Of a stretch of 64,000 bases of DNA, positions 20,829 to 32,786 are shown in pieces. Below the pieces are notes generated by a model that worked only from the letters and a program-made list of their open reading frames with translations, was not told where the DNA came from and ran no database searches. The position numbers and the translations under genes were made by a program. The DNA is from Sordariomycetes sp. S80-01Y. Taxonomy: Eukaryota; Ascomycota; Sordariomycetes. The stretch spans positions 1,054,001 through 1,118,000 of the forward strand of contig JAXQJY010000029.1 of NCBI GenBank assembly GCA_037042185.1, in the 5' to 3' direction. Within the stretch, counting starts at the first letter, position 1, and each line of letters starts with the position of its first letter.

Positions 20829-23800
20829 TCAATTCACCGTGACAGACTCCGTAAACCCTCCAGTGTAGTAATGAAGCGACCAACTCTGCTCCGTCTCATT
20901 CGTCTTCGCCTGTTCCTCCGACAGTTCACCGCTCACAGTTCCCGAAATCTCAGCCAACCACCTCAAAACAGGTACACTCTTACCTCCGATCTCGCCTCCC
21001 AACTTCCAAGCATTCATGACCTCACTTCCCTTCTTGTTGGACACCTTGAATTCCTCAGTGAAGGCAGTCACCGTGGCCGTGGCAACATTCGCCTTCTCGA
21101 AGACAGATCTAGGGATCTGTATCATGATGCCCTTGGAGGTTTGGAGTCCTTTTCCAGTGACGACTTCCAAAGCAGGCACATTCGTGCCCATAAGCCGGCC
21201 TTCGAGATGGAAGTTGTACGTCTCCGCCGTGTTCTCGTCAAATGGGAACGACATGAGGATACGGCCGTCTGCGTAGAGCAGCTCGACCTTGCTTTGGGCG
21301 AGGATCTTGTCCACATTCACGAATGGCTGCTCTTCATTCGGTTTCATCGGAGGCTGAACTGGCGTCTCGATGATTTGAGACTGTGTGAGATTCCACTTCC
21401 AGAACCCTTGAAGAGGCAGCCCTCCATAGCCTATGAGACGGACAACCAGGCCGCGTTGTTTGGGTGCAGGCGGCTTCGGCTTTACGCCTTTAGTGTTGCC
21501 GATGGCATTCTGAACGTTCTGCTTCTTCTGGTTCTGGGTGATGTTACCCTTCTTGGCGTTGTCCTCCACCATTTTGATGACTTCCTTGGTCTCTTTGACG
21601 GTTTGCTCCGACTCCGTAGGAGCTGCGGGCTGCACGCCATTTGTCTGGGCCGCGCTCTCATTGATGTGCTGCCTGCCGTCCTCCTTGGTCATCAGATCGC
21701 TGTCAACCGCCTTCTTGACCGACGCAATCTTCTTGTCCAGATCATTGGTTGCCTGCTGCTTGTTGGCCATCTCGGCAATCTTGACAGCTGCCGCTGTCCC
21801 TCCGAACGTAGTAGCGAGAGCGGCGGCAGTTTCCAAGCCCTTGGCCGCGAGACCTTGTGTTCCTGCAAGCCCAGCCATATCGCGGAACGCGTTCCCATTT
21901 TGAACCGCGCCTAGAACGCCGCCGAGACCCTGTGGTGCGGGCGCAGGCATGGCGTTTTGAAGGTTGATGAGCGTTTCCGGCATTTTTGAAGGCTCGAGCT
22001 CGCCTGGATCGGCGCGTCTGGACATCAAAAGGCTAGGATCGATCATTCCAAGTTCAGGATCAGGGTCGTTGAGGGCCCAATCGGTATTGCCATAGTGATC
22101 TTCTAGAGCACCACATTCGTCCATGATGGTCTGGGCGTAGAGACCGTCGGTAGGCAGACTGATATGCATGGGATCTGATTTTGGTCCCTTAGGCTTGTAC
22201 CATGCATCAAGAGCCTCTGAGGTGTCGAGAGCCGCATTGCCAATCGCAGTCCCAATGAAACACCCTGCGGACACGCGGAAGATGAGACTGTTCCCTGCAA
22301 CTCCAATGGGGTTCCGCTCCACGACAGATGCCACGCTGGTCTCGGGCTTCACTCCAGGGACATAAAAGCCGTCCAGAAGCATGAAAAGTCGGTCCCGATC
22401 CATGGTCCACCAGATCATGCGATGGTAGTGCTCAATATTCTCGTTCAAGTGCTGCAGAAGTTCCACAACTTCGTAGACGAGCTCTGCCCGCAGATTCTGG
22501 AGATCATACTGGGTCAGCGGTTGCTGAATAAAGGCACCATTGGTATCGATGTCTCCAGTGGAAGGATGCACCAGGTCTCCAATACCCTGGCTAGCAGACA
22601 TGCTCCGTGTCTCATAATCGGTCTGGTATGTGTATGTAAGGCTTCGAAGGTGAGCAACCGACCCGGGAGCCAAGGTCTCTCCCGCCCTCACCATAATCGT
22701 GGTTAGCATCGACCGGTTGAGCGATCCGGGGTTAGCGACCTGGAAGTCAATCCTAACAGTCCTGTTAAAGCTGTATGTGGAAGCGAGAGTGAAGTCCGCA
22801 TCAATCTTAGTGCCGTTCGCTGCGTAAAGTTCTAGGCTGTTGCACCATTTTGCGGCGATTCCAGGTGCGAAACGGCGCTGGAACTCGAATTCACGCATGC
22901 CCTCCACTGTCCCAAGCTGAGACCAGATACCGAATGCAGGAAATCCCAGAAGGCGATTGATTCGATCCCATGCTTGGAAATTGAACTCGCCCTTGGTCAG
23001 GTCACCAGGCCTGGACACACCGAGTTCGATGTACACGGAGCCATATAGGGACCGCATCTGGTGGACAGCCCGTGTCTTCGGGGGGATCTTGGAGAATCTG
23101 AAGGACGTAAGGACATCCTTGAGGTGTCGCATCGTTTTGACAAAGCGCCTAGAATTCAATTCGTTTAGCGCACAGTGGCTCTCAAGAAAAAGGCAGACTG
23201 ACCGATCCAGAAGCGATCTCTGAATACTTTCCCTCCACCGATATGCCCGAGGCATCGTCCAAACTTTCATCGCAAAGGGCACAAAAAGACACTCCCTTGC
23301 GCCGCCAAACTCTGTGTCAACCCTGTAGTGGCGCAGGATGTTGTGGTATATCACAGTGAGGCTGTGAGCGTAGTTGACATTGCGAATGACTTCCACCGTC
23401 CCGGTCACGTTCTCGGTCTGACGAATCTCTTCGACGACCGTGCTTTCGAATTTTCGCAAATCATCACCATGTCTTCGAAGGGCATCACGCCACTGGCTCT
23501 CTTCCTTGGCGGTTGTTGCACGGCCTCCCTCCTGTTGAGATTTGGAGCTGGAGGAAGAGTGAGCTACACCTCCGCCGATGGCTACAGGCCCGAGGATGGC
23601 ACCCGCCCCAGCGGCAGCGGAGGTCACTTTGCTGCTAGAACTGCCACGAGCCCATTCATTCAGGTTAGCAGCGACTGCATCTTGATAAGAAGTCTCTCGT
23701 GTTGAAGAATCGTTCACGTTCCCAGATGAGATCTGGTCTTCATCGCGAGCGGCCCTTTCTGAGCGAGACCATTCAATCTTCTGGATGCCTGTGGGGTTCA

Positions 23801-25616
23801 ATTATTAGTTTCAAAGGCACCAAGCGGTGACAGACTTACGTTTCGTTTGACGAGGTGCCAGTGTCAAAGTCTTCGAAACCCCACCCAGGCTGTACCCATT
23901 ACTGCGCGTCCGGATACGGAATTCAAGAATATGTCCGCGAGCGATGGTGGTCGCCTGATAGCGAATGCTCTCGGCATCCCACTGAACAGGATTTGCAGAA
24001 TCCATATTCTTTCGACCCCTATTCAGCGTCTGGAAAATCTCGAGGATACTGCGTGGCATATCTTCCTTGAAGACGCTCAGTCCCGCATTGACCTTGGAGC
24101 GCCAGATGTTGCCTGCGACCAGATTATCGAACGATGCTGCCTGCACTCCAAGTATCGGACCGTCTCGCAACATGCTGAACGTCCTGACTGAGGGGTCTTG
24201 AAGTGTACCATCAATCCCATCGAGCATTTCATCAGGCGGGTCAAAGTCGATCTGCGCTGGCTCTCGGAGGCTAATAGTCGCTTCGGCTGAGATCACCGGC
24301 ATCTCAGTTCGCACTATAGAATGAAAGGACCGTTCCGAAAGGATACGTGCTGGGTTGCTGAATGGCTTGCAGAAGCTGCCCGGATCTTCGGTGAAGATAT
24401 CTGGATTGGCTGCCATTTCTGCCTCCGAGGCGACAGGAGGCGGACGTTTCCCATGGCATTGGCAGTCATCTTTGTCTTCCTCGCCCGCTTCCCCTGTGCC
24501 ATTGGCGTTCTCAGGTTCACCATCGTTGCCCGGAGTGCTTTGAGTTGGTGCAGGGAGGAAGACGGAACGAACGCGGCCGATTGATGTCCCGAGACGCTCA
24601 ACGACAACTCCAACCATTGGCGACGTCAGTGTCGACCCAGAAAGGAGCCAGGCCCAGGCGCTCCAGGCACCTTTGGGCAATACGGGAAAAGCAACCTCGA
24701 AATGGGCGTCGACTGCCACATGAACCACTGACCAGTCCAGACCCAAGAACGCGGGCGGAAGGGGTTTAGTTACGATAGCAGCCGCGGTGGACGGCTTTTC
24801 GGTCCCCGGGAGTAGCTCCTGGAATCCCAGGCCCCGCCAAGTATGGTCATTGTCGAAAATGAGAGGGGCGACTTGCAATTGCACCTGCGTGAAGTCAATG
24901 GGCGGAGAGGACGGGATGAGCGACACAAACGCGGCAGGCCTGGAGATTGTCCCGAGGACGGCTTCTGGCAGCTCCTCTGTCGCAGTCAAAGATTTGACGT
25001 CGGCTTCCGATAATTCGAATGTAAATTCCACCCGAACAGCACTGCTGCTTGGGCTTGAGCTGACTGGCGGAGCGGGTATAGTGCGTTTCTGCACCAGCAC
25101 GGCACGTCCATCGATACCAAGGAAGTTCAGAGCGACGGTTGAGGACGGAACGGACTCAGTCAGAATGGCTTGTCCATTGAAGTCCTCATCCAATGTAAAG
25201 CGAAGACTATCCTGGATCTGATTCGGGCCACTATTGTTGGCAGAAGTATCTGTAGATGGCCCAGTACCTGGTGTTAAGGTTGAGGTCGGCTGGGACGGAA
25301 GTATGTAGCGCGAGAAGACGACGTCAACAGTCACCCGTCGGCCAGGTGTTGCAACGCCCGCAGCAGGCTTGACTATCAAAGAGGCATCGAATGAGGCAAG
25401 AGGAGTGCTCGCCATTTTGTCAAGCTCACTTAGAGCAAGCCCACCTCGAGTTTGAATCGTATGGTTGTGATACCGGAGAGCTAGTGCGCGTCCAATTCCA
25501 CCAGGTCGCCCGTTCCTAGAGCACTTTCTTATAAAGGAAAAGAGCGTATTTTTGGTGGGATCGTCCCGTCTGAACGGAAGTCTCTGTTCAAAGGCGACAT
25601 TCCACGAGCTGAACAT
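20829..25616 (-). CDS. Large unrecognised protein, 1578 aa
   Basis: Exons 25616..23840 and 23788..20829; the 51-nt intron joins ..APRQTK to IQKIEWSRSERAARDED through a split Arg codon. I recognise no named domain. Residues 65-350 look beta-rich. A Ser/Gly/Ala-rich stretch with a small hydrophobic core (AGAGAILGPVAIGGG) sits near 650. An Ala/Lys/Gln-rich, probably helical segment covers about 1200-1340, and the C-terminal 200 residues again look like beta strands. There is no clear signal peptide; a start at a later Met (MASTPLASFD) is possible. The short CQCHGKR near residue 383 is notable. The style of the sequence reminds me of large bacterial proteins of unknown function, but this is impression only. 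Confidence 0.8.
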
Positions 25617-26994
25617 GTCGACACCGTCCTGTGGTCCGAGTGGTCAGCCGCACAAACGCCAAAACGGGGCTGAAAAGACACCGAGGTGATCGCCTGGGAC
25701 CTCAAAAGCCGGAACGTGGTCTGGGCCTTCCCCCATAGACTAGAAAGGAGATGCGATTGGTTGCAAATAAGAGCAGGGAAGATGTTTAGGGTCGGCTACA
25801 TCCGCACGTGTGAGCTCCATGCTCTCAACTGCTGTAAGGCACCATCTAAGTCACTTACTGGGATTCGCACAAATTACAGTACAGATACTTTGCCTCTGGT
25901 GCATCTACTCTAAATGCCCGAGAAACATAAATCTACAATGCGTCACGTTAGAAAGACTCTATTGGCTGACCTTCTATAATCGCATTACATGCTGCCTGTA
26001 CAAACTCCGATCACGAAGCCTTCTCATTACCAGGCTATCATTTCACGCTAATCCACGGTATGATAGGTCGCATCAACCTGAATGCCTGCCGTCCTACATG
26101 TGGCGTGGTCTAGATTTCCCTTCCCAGCCAACCAAAGGGACTGCAACGGATTACGGTACTAGGGTAGGTTTAAAAGTATCTCCCCTCAACACGGCTTCGC
26201 GCTATGTACCCCAGCACCTGAGACAATGGACGTAAGTGTCTTGGCCTTCTACAAGACGAAGGGTTTGCGCAGCCAGTGGCCGACCTTCAAGCCGGAGCAT
26301 AGGAGCCGTGCTACAGCCTGGGACTACAGACTATCTCCATCTACTTACCTTCATTTCTCTCTTCCATTCTATAAGATTAGCATTCAGATATTGGTAGCTA
26401 GTACCCCATCCGTTAACTGATATATGAAACAACTCCCAGAACGCAATAAGGATGCTAGGTCTGCAAAACACTGCCAAATACGAGCCCGCATAGATCCTGG
26501 AACGGGAGCGGCAAGACCAGCCTGCAGAAGCTTACTTTAATTGGATACCGAAGTTTAAACTTAAGCATAACCAAGAATAAAGCGATGCGAGAACGGGGTA
26601 TGGTCTATAACACTAAGTATATCGCGGCGGAGAGCCCGGTGGATTGTCCTCAAGACCAAACCAACCCACCCACAGAAAGGTACCATCAGCCTTTCCCTGC
26701 AAATGTCGCTGGGCCTTGGCTCTACGTACGAACCGCAGAAAACCTCGAGTTCTGCCTGCTGTAGTGTTTGGATACGACATGAGGCCCGCTGTTCTGAACT
26801 AGCAGGAGATAGGCGAGACGTTTGAGAACAGTTGTTGCATTGTTGACCCGAGTCTCTGTATTCTGGCGCCGCACCTAATCTAGTCGGGGTTCCACACCGC
26901 GACGGCGTTAGCCCCTCTCTCGATTCAGCCCTATACGATCCCCTCGTTTTTGAGATGACTTTAACTGAAGTCCATGTCACGCAGCAGGTAACAA
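25617..26994. other. Intergenic region, nothing recognised
   Basis: 1.38 kb between two divergent genes. It carries only short frames in all six readings. AT-rich patches (about 25880-26060 and 26380-26600) could be remnants of repeats or promoter DNA; I see no terminal repeats or coding remnants that would prove a mobile element. Confidence 0.4.
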
Positions 26995-29083
26995 ATGACG
27001 TCCTCGTTTGAAGCTCCTGGGGTCGCAGGCCCGTGGGTTGCAGGCTCGTCTTCGTCAAAGCCCTGCAGAGCCTGCCAGCACCCTCGAGATGGCGAGCGCC
27101 GGATGACTGCGGCCAGCACCACATTCAGTGCTTTGCAAGAGGGGTCGCATAAGGGATGTGTCACCTGCTACATCTTTTCTGCTGCAATTGCACAAGCTGT
27201 CAGACATTCTGGGTCGAGTCTTGAGGACGATTGGGATTCTTGGGTGACATTTCAGTTCCAAATGAGTTATCTGGGGGACGCTTTGGCACTCTATGCCATT
27301 GGCTTGGAGCTGCACATTTCCTTCTTCGCCACTACCCGTGAGTTGAGACTATGAATCGCATTATCAGACGAGTATTGAACTCTTAGCAGATACCCCCTGG
27401 CTTCACTCGACGCTTCCGGACCTACCCCTAGGACGTTCCGTTCCAGCCAGCGCTTCCTCTAATGCCAGTGTGAAATGGGCCAGGCAACAACTTCAGCTCT
27501 GTGCTAATTCACATTCATCCTGCCAGTCGCAAACGTCGAAAGATACTCAATTTCCACGCCGCTTGCTCGACATTCGTCAGCGGGAGAAAGGCCAAATACG
27601 GCTCTTCGAGCCTCAAACCACGGAGATCTATGCCTGTCTGAGCTATTGTTGGGGGCGGGTACCCTTTCTGCGGACTCTGAAAAGCAACGTTTCCGAACAT
27701 CTCCGACGTATAAACTTGGGCGACCTGCCTAGAGCGTTTGTCGATGCTATATCATATGCAAGAAGACTTGATGTTGACTACCTCTGGATCGACAGTTTGT
27801 GCATCATTCAAGACGACACTGAAGACTGGAAGCAAGAGTCTTCGCGGATGGCATCTATATACCAGAACGCAAGCATTGTTCTCTCGGCATCCAGCCTTCC
27901 CAACCCTCATGAGTCCCTTTTCCCGCGTATGAAGTCAGACTTTGAGGCCCACAGACTTGCTGTGCAGACATCAGCGGGACGGAAAGAAGAAGTCTGGTTC
28001 CGCCGCTCGCTCGCGCACATGCCCTCTGCCCTTCACAGTGCCGAGAGGTACGCCAGTCTCCCCACTCTGAGCAGGGCATGGATATTTCAGGAGCGGCTGC
28101 TCGCGACCCGTGTGCTACACTTTGGCCCTCAAGAGCTTCTGTGGGAGTGCCTCGCTCAATCAGCGTGTCAGTGCACTACAGAGCCTGCAGTCTCTGCTGG
28201 CAACACCGCGGCGCCCACGTTGTCGCGCCTGTCCCTGAGTGGGGGCGAAGTTCAGCTCAAGAGCTCCTTCAACCTCCAAAGCTGGGCATCTTGGGATGAG
28301 TCGGTCCTTTCCCAGTGCTGGCACAAGCTCGTTGAGCAATACACAAAACTCAATCTGACCCACGAGTCAGATATATTCCCCGCATTCTCTGGAGTTGCGA
28401 AGAAGATGCAGAATGCCTTGAATTCCGAGTATCTGGCAGGTATGTGGGCAAAAACCTTGCTGAAGGACCTGCTGTGGCATGCGGAGAGCTCCTTCGACAA
28501 CTCGAGGGGGTTGTGGGAGCGGCCCAGCCAGTGGAGGGCGCCCACCTGGTCTTGGGCTTCTGTACGCTGCCCTATCGCATTCGTCGATACTTATAACGGT
28601 CTGGACGCGGTCTGTTCGGTCAAAGAAGCTCATTGCGTTCATGCAGGTGTCGATGCCACCGGCGAGATTGTTGGTGCTCACCTCGTGCTGCAGGGCAATC
28701 TCATATCGACCCGGATTGAGTACGTCGCAGCTGGCGTGAATGATGCAACCCCAATGGGTTCTCGACAGAAGCTCTCACCTTCACGCTCATACTCTTTGAG
28801 CGAGGTGGGCAGGCGAGTGCACAATATATGGGCTGACACAGATAACTCTCTTGAGGGGAAGGGCTACGTAGCCCCCAGCTCAGAGGTGTACATTCTGCCT
28901 ATAGGTGTGAGAACGATCTCAAAAGCCGTCGAATGCCTGATTCTGAAGCGTCTGGACAAAGATGGCGAGCATGACGCCTTCTCATACGAGCGCATCGGTC
29001 TGTTGGAAATGCCACGAGCACCTCTTGATGGCTTAGATGAGTGGATGCAACCTCTAAGAACACAAACGATCCAAATTATCTGA
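26995..29083 (+). CDS. HET-domain (heterokaryon incompatibility) protein, 679 aa
   Basis: Exons 26995..27337 and 27387..29083; the 49-nt intron splits a Pro codon. The HET domain lies at about residues 160-310 and shows IYACLSYCWG, NLGDLPRAFVDAI, the hallmark YLWIDSLCIIQDD, and MASIYQNASIVLSAS. A later LSRAWIFQERLLATRVLHFG is the usual end of the domain. The N-terminus has a Cys-x-x-Cys (KPCRACQH) and a second pair (GCVTC). HET proteins trigger cell death on contact with a non-self partner or act in related immune-like signalling. The C-terminal half (WRAPTWSWASV) is the common HET-associated tail. There is no NACHT or STAND partner gene next to it. Confidence 0.92.
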
Positions 29084-29583
29084 ATCCGAAGATTTTTAAT
29101 GAATTGATAATTGCACGCGGATATAGCTTAATTCCATCAGCAATTGAGGACCAGCTATGACCGAAACATGGTCGATGATGATGTTTCGGCGTTAAGGGCT
29201 CCCATCTTGCATCAGATGCGCACGCCGATACATTTACCCCACACTATCGCCGAACGCACTGCTTTCGGCGATAAGACAAGTACTCAATTGGGAAACACGA
29301 TGCTATTGGTAACTCCTATTGACGGTTGATCTTAGGGATCTCCGAGACCTTCCAGAACGCTGCCGTTCGGCCATAAGAGCTCTGGAATTGGTTGAGCCGA
29401 GAACGCAAACCTATAAGTATTGACGAACGGTACTGTGAAATGAATTTATACAACGACAGTCCCAAAGTCTTCCACATCAAAGCCCACAGTACTTCACCAC
29501 GATCGCCTCGTTGAAGCATCGACACGACAACATCGACAGCACCCTTCAAGAATTCACCCCCAACTACAAATTCCACAACCACA
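29084..29583. other. Upstream region of second SDR gene
   Basis: 500 nt without a gene. It contains TTCGGCGTTAAGGG (29185-29198) and a perfect 10-nt inverted repeat of TATCGCCGAA (29245-29273). The last 150 nt before the ATG are CA-rich like a fungal 5' UTR. Confidence 0.45.
29245..29273. repeat. Perfect inverted repeat, 10-nt arms, 9-nt spacer
   Basis: TATCGCCGAA at 29245-29254 pairs with TTCGGCGATA at 29264-29273. It could be a dimeric protein-binding site or a short hairpin. The heptamer TTCGGCG within it recurs at 29185 and at 20554 and 20590. Confidence 0.6.
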
Positions 29584-30459
29584 ATGGCACCTGTCTGGTT
29601 CATTCCCGCCGCATCATCCGGCTTCGGCCGCGAAACAGCTCTCCTCGCCCTTGCCCGTGGCGACACCGTCATCGCTACCGCCCGCAATGCCGCCAAGCTC
29701 CAAGATCTCAAGGACGCCGGGGCTGATACACTATCGTTCGACGTCACTTCTCCCCTTGCCGAGCTTGAAGCCACGGCCGCCCAGGTCTTCGCCAAGCACG
29801 GCCGAGTCGACTACCTCGTCAACGCCGCCGGCTACATCCTCGAAGGAGCGCTCGAGGAAACCTCCCCAAAGGAGGACTACGACATCTTCAACACCAACGT
29901 CTTTGGCATCATGAACGTCTTCAAGGCCTTCCTGCCGCACATGAGGAAACAGGAGCTCGGACCTGACGGCGTCCGCGCGACGATTGCAGCCTACGGAAGT
30001 CTTGGTAGTTGGGAAGGTGGTGCCTCTTTTGCGACCTACGCCATGACCAAGGCCTCCGTATCCATGCTCATGGAGTGCATGTACTATGAGCTCGCCCCGT
30101 ACAAGATTGTCGCGACCTGTGTTGAGCCCGGGTACTTCCGCACCAACCTCCTCGGCGGCGGAGCCTTTGTTCAGAGCGCGAAGCGCATCGACGCTTACGA
30201 GGACCCGAGCACCCCGGCCGGTCAGGTTCGAGCTGTGCTCCCGAAGGTGAACGGCAACCAGCCTGGTGACCCCGTGAAGGGCGCCAAGGTGGCCTTCGAC
30301 ATCATAACCAAGACTGGGGTTGCTGAGGGCAAAGACATTCCCATCCGGATCATCTTGGGCACGGACTGTGTGGAGGTGGTGAAGAAGGAATGCAGAGAAG
30401 TCATGAAGAGCTTGACTGAGTGGGAGGATGTTTTCACCAGCACCGACTTCAAGCAGTAA
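29584..30459 (+). CDS. Short-chain dehydrogenase/reductase, 291 aa
   Basis: A single exon. It is a classical SDR with a variant cofactor loop (PAASSGFGRETAL in place of TGxSxGxG), NAAGYILEGALEE, and the catalytic Y-A-M-T-K (ATYAMTKASVSML), preceded by the Ser of AAYGSLGSW. The loop VEPGYFRTNLL after the active site is typical of fungal SDRs of the NADP-retinol dehydrogenase-like group. It is probably cytosolic and the substrate is unknown. Codon use is strongly C-ending, more biased than its HET neighbour, which suggests high expression. Confidence 0.92.
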   Translation: MAPVWFIPAASSGFGRETALLALARGDTVIATARNAAKLQDLKDAGADTLSFDVTSPLAELEATAAQVFAKHGRVDYLVNAAGYILEGALEETSPKEDYDIFNTNVFGIMNVFKAFLPHMRKQELGPDGVRATIAAYGSLGSWEGGASFATYAMTKASVSMLMECMYYELAPYKIVATCVEPGYFRTNLLGGGAFVQSAKRIDAYEDPSTPAGQVRAVLPKVNGNQPGDPVKGAKVAFDIITKTGVAEGKDIPIRIILGTDCVEVVKKECREVMKSLTEWEDVFTSTDFKQ

Positions 30460-31083
30460 ATGCATGGTTTTCGACGGCGGTGTCAAGGTCTCCTTTGTCT
30501 ATGGGACACCCCACGGTGGTCTCAAATTGATGATAGTATCGCTTAATAGTAATGGAGCCTGAAATTCTTCTCATATCTTGGTTTGCGTTAGGAATACTAG
30601 ATTTTGGGCCATTCAATGGATGTGATTAAATCTAGTGCCTAGACAACTTAACATCGTCTAAAGTAGCATTGATTGAGAGTCCGAGAATCTCCTTGTATTT
30701 GTATTTTCCACACATTATGCTTAGCTTATCACAAAAATGTAGGCTTGATAATGCCACTAGTCACTATCGGCTGTCTGCTGCATCTGGTAACCTTGAGTCA
30801 CACCAATGTGATACTACGGGGAATTCTTTGACCCCTGTTCTAAACGACAGACGTTACTGAATTTTGAGCCTTTATATTGAGTGTGTGCGCTAGAGGGAGT
30901 CTTTATGTCTTGATCTATGCAAGATGGTCTAGACTAAGAGAGCCATATAGGCACGGCGCTGACTGTGATGAACAGACACTGCTTCCCACCACAAACCGAC
31001 TGGAGTAAACGAGCCACTGTACACTAGTGATGCCCTCGTCGACTAATCTCATTCAAATCACGCTTTGCCTTGGAGTTTCCGAG
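30460..31083. other. Intergenic region, nothing recognised
   Basis: 624 nt, rather AT-rich at 30530-30760, between the 3' ends of the SDR and the small Cys-rich ORF. No gene, RNA or repeat is seen. Confidence 0.4.
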
Positions 31084-31371
31084 CTACGATCGGCTTCTAG
31101 ATTCATTCTTCCCAAGGGCCGCCCTGTGCGCCACCGCCATCCACATGTCTGCGGTCATGGATACACGCGGACATCCATGCCCTGTCCGCCCTTCTCGCCG
31201 CCTACATTCATCGCAAATACGATTATGCTGGTGGTGGCGCCACTCGTTTCTGACGACTTGGATCCCATAGCACGGATCCTGCTCGTCGTCTGCTCTCTTC
31301 TTGGAACAGCGCTCGCGCAGCTGAGCCTTCAGGTGGCCGCAGTCGTAGCTGTAAGCGTTCCAGTTACACAT
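31084..31371 (-). CDS. Small Cys/His-rich fungal protein, 95 aa
   Basis: The frame from ATG at 31371 begins MCNWNAYSYDCGHLKAQ. This start with an early CGH matches a loose class of small fungal proteins I have seen beginning MCxW..F.CGH. Further Cys/His pairs follow (RCSKK, DPCYGI, HNRICDEC, GHGC), so a small zinc-binding fold is plausible. There is no signal peptide. The frame stays open upstream, but those codons look like 5' UTR. The function is unknown. Confidence 0.55.
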   Translation of the reverse strand: MCNWNAYSYDCGHLKAQLRERCSKKRADDEQDPCYGIQVVRNEWRHHQHNRICDECRRREGRTGHGCPRVSMTADMWMAVAHRAALGKNESRSRS

Positions 31372-32786
31372 TTTCCTTTGGAAGAAAGTAGTTCTAATGT
31401 TCGCAAGAAACTTCTGATCAGTGGCGGGGGGGAAATAGAGGTATAAAATTGCCGAAGTAGAACAGGTCGCGGGACGACAATTTGGTGATGATTTGCTGCC
31501 ACCGGCCTGGATGGCCTTGCTGATGATCTTCGGTGTCAAAAGAGGGCTCTATGCGAAGAATAGTAGTATTCTTCAGATTTTCTTCTGCAGTGGAGGAATA
31601 GTTCGCTTCAAAGATCGCGACCAAACAGCATTTATAAAGACATCAGCTCCACGGGGCGTTCGAAGAGGCCTTTCGTAACGGCGCACCACCACGCATTCAT
31701 GCTTGCACACTTGCAATATCGTTCTCGTAGAGTCACCTTATCACATCTACACGCGAAACAAGCCTCCATAGCACGGTGTTCCCAAGACCGTGTCCCCCTT
31801 CTTCCCCTTTCTGAGTACTAAAGCGAATCACAGTGATCTGCGTGAGCGCCAGAGGCCCCCATATACCGAGACAACTGTGAGGCTCAGAGTCAAATGTGCC
31901 AGTGTTCGGTGGAAAGTCCGTGGAAGTTGATCTATGATAGGCTCATGCTGAAGCTCAGAGCACCCATGATGACTGGAGCAGCTCGGCGGTGACCGAGGTG
32001 GGTCAGGCCGTAGGACATGTTTGCCTGCATCAAAGATTGACGGCAACCTGAATCATGTTCACAAAGTCCAGAAGTATATGGTCATAATTCGTATTTCTCA
32101 TTTCGACCAGACTTGATTATATCACGTACGGGTCGTCATGGTCCAAATCTTGGGCGGCAGCTCGAACGGCTGATTCAGAGACACTCCCTGGTTGGAGAGC
32201 GACATCGCCCTAATTTGACACTAGAACGGCCTTTAATAAGCCCCGCGAAGTATCTGGTGGTTATAAGGTTAGAAAGAGTGTCCTTCCCTGGTTCCCTGCG
32301 TAGTCATGACCGGTAATCCGCCATACCACCCCTATCGGCACTCGCATGTCGGCACGACCCGTTCACATCATCTTACGCCATCTTCCATCGGCAGAGGCCG
32401 TTCCAATCACATCAACTACGCCGAATACTACAATACTTTGAGCACACACCCCATTCGAACCAGCTTGAAACGGACAGCCGCCACCCCGGCATCCCCTCCC
32501 CCGCAAAACCGACCCCCTGGTTCCACCAATCGGGGTATATTACCGCGAGGCATTGTCAGTAAGGAGCTGCTGGTTTCACTCAGATGGGTTGCAAGCCGAT
32601 GGGGTTTCTAAAACGAAATGCCACGGAGGATGACCTTTTTACATCTCGTTTAGGACATCCATTTGTTCGTAGGTGGAGGAGGGCCTATATAGCCGCCCGG
32701 TCCCTGGTACCATGCCAGTCTTTAGAGCTCCAAGTCTTGGTGCTTCTCTGTTTATAACCAACCTCAGTGATTTATAGAGATCTGCA
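31372..32786. other. Intergenic region with pectate-lyase promoter
   Basis: 1.4 kb with short frames only. The last 100 nt hold a TATATA box for the lyase gene. C-rich strings around 32490-32515 could include CreA-type sites, but I cannot support any single one. Confidence 0.45.
32686..32691 (+). promoter_or_regulatory. TATA box of the pectate lyase gene
   Basis: TATATA lies about 95 nt before the ATG at 32787 in a GC-rich setting, the usual spacing for a fungal TATA box followed by a short leader. Confidence 0.5.

Noticed and set aside
25800-26600. Possible remnant of a mobile element in AT-rich DNA
   Set aside because: I could find no terminal repeats, target duplications or coding remnants to support a family name.
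26561-27124. 187-codon reverse frame before the HET gene
   Set aside because: Its composition is random, no family is recognisable, and it overlaps the HET first exon.
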